DNA of 35,551 nt, taken from the NCBI RefSeq assembly GCF_029892105.1, contig NZ_JARZAJ010000058.1, positions 1 through 35,551 on the forward strand, read 5' to 3'. Every line of letters begins with the position of its first letter. Position 1 is the first letter of the stretch. The notes beneath the pieces are model-generated. The model was given only the letters and a program-made list of their open reading frames with translations, did no database searches and was not told the origin of the DNA. This DNA is from Kitasatospora sp. GP82. Lineage in GTDB: Bacteria > Actinomycetota > Actinomycetes > Streptomycetales > Streptomycetaceae. A program made the position numbers and the translations under genes. Below, piece after piece: positions 35,208 to 35,551 of the stretch.

Positions 35208-35551
35208 TCAGCGGTCGCTCAGACGGCCGAGCTCGTTGTCAATGAATGCGAAGACTTCATCCGTACTGGCGGATTCGATGCGCTCGGCAACGCTGCCGGC
35301 CGCGGTGTCCGCGTCGGCGCCCCGCCACTTCTCCAGCATCTGGTGCAACCTGACCGCTATCGCGGTCCTGGTGAGGTCGTCCGGCTCACCGGCCGTCAGT
35401 ACGGCGTCGAGGCGGTCGAGTTCGGCCAGCAATGACCGCTCGTCCGCTGCGCCGTGTTCGTCGAGGAGTTCGGCGAGGAGGTGTTCGGCGAGGACAGTCG
35501 GGGTGGGGTAGTCGAAGACCAGGGTCGCCGGCAGACGCAGACCCGTGACAA
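35208..35551 (-). CDS. P4: C-terminal end of a modular type I PKS (partial; runs off the right edge)
   Basis: The last 114 codons are visible, ending in TGA at 35210-35208. They begin inside the tail of an ACP (TGLRLPATLVFDYPTPTVLAEH, read from 35549) and continue through a short linker into a C-terminal docking domain of about 75 residues. That domain has a helical stretch (LLAELDRLDAVLTAG, then TAIAVRLHQMLEKW) and the terminal helix STDEVFAFIDNELGRLSDR, which is the layout of class 1a PKS docking tails. Its job is to pass the growing chain to the next subunit. The next gene, P3, starts 36 bp downstream and opens with a matching N-terminal docking helix, so the two are probably co-transcribed and act consecutively. 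The ACP end and linker are identical over 89 bp to the same place in P3 module A. Nothing can be said of its catalytic domains, which lie outside the window. Confidence 0.95.
   Translation of the reverse strand, partial: VTGLRLPATLVFDYPTPTVLAEHLLAELLDEHGAADERSLLAELDRLDAVLTAGEPDDLTRTAIAVRLHQMLEKWRGADADTAAGSVAERIESASTDEVFAFIDNELGRLSDR
35452..35540 (-). repeat. 89-bp perfect repeat, copy in P4 ACP-docking junction
   Basis: Identical to 30043-30131. The match stops at 35541 on the ACP side (A against G at 30132) and at 35451 where the docking domain of P4 begins to diverge. The true extent into P4 cannot be judged because the window ends 11 bases later. Confidence 0.95.

Overview
This window is wall-to-wall modular type I polyketide synthase (PKS). 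Its very high G+C content and C/G-ending codons point to an actinomycete, most likely Streptomyces or a close relative; that assignment is inference. Everything is coded on the minus strand, so transcription runs from high to low coordinates. The window holds four PKS genes: the last 114 codons of one (35551-35208), two complete giant genes (35171-18489, 5560 aa; 18284-1686, 5532 aa), and the first 544 codons of a fourth (1634-1). I found no tailoring, regulatory, transport or RNA genes.

Layout in transcription order. P4 (partial) ends with an ACP tail and a C-terminal docking domain. P3 begins 36 bp later: docking helix; module A KS-AT(malonyl)-DH*-KR-ACP; module B KS-AT(malonyl)-KR0-ACP; module C KS-AT(malonyl)-DH*-ER*-KR-ACP; then a thioesterase (TE). 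An asterisk marks a visibly damaged domain; KR0 lacks its catalytic tyrosine. P3 is followed by a strong GC-rich hairpin (18417-18450) and a leader carrying a site that resembles the operator of PimM-type PAS-LuxR activators (18385-18400). P2 follows: docking helix; module 1 KS-AT(malonyl)-KR-ACP; module 2 KS-AT(methylmalonyl)-DH-ER-KR-ACP; module 3 KS-AT(methylmalonyl)-DH0-KR-ACP; C-terminal docking domain. P1 (partial) starts 51 bp later with a docking helix and a complete KS.

How the genes work together (inference). The docking tails suggest two hand-offs, P4 to P3 and P2 to P1. P3 carries the TE, so it should be the end of the assembly line, yet two further PKS genes lie downstream of it behind a terminator. 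Gene order and chemical order therefore cannot match simply: P2 and P1 must act earlier, or belong to a second line. Domain logic predicts that P2 adds a hydroxylated, a fully reduced alpha-methyl and a hydroxylated alpha-methyl unit. P3 would build a carboxyl end with C7-OH, C5-ketone and C3-OH (or a 2,3-alkene), then release it as a macrolactone or acid. All active KRs have B-type motifs. I do not recognise the specific product.

The most notable signals are the misplaced TE gene and terminator, the PAS-LuxR-like operator, the KR Tyr-to-Leu change, four degenerate reductive domains, co-varying docking residues, kilobase-scale near-identical AT repeats, and a 1.7 kb block with a different codon style joined inside a DH domain.
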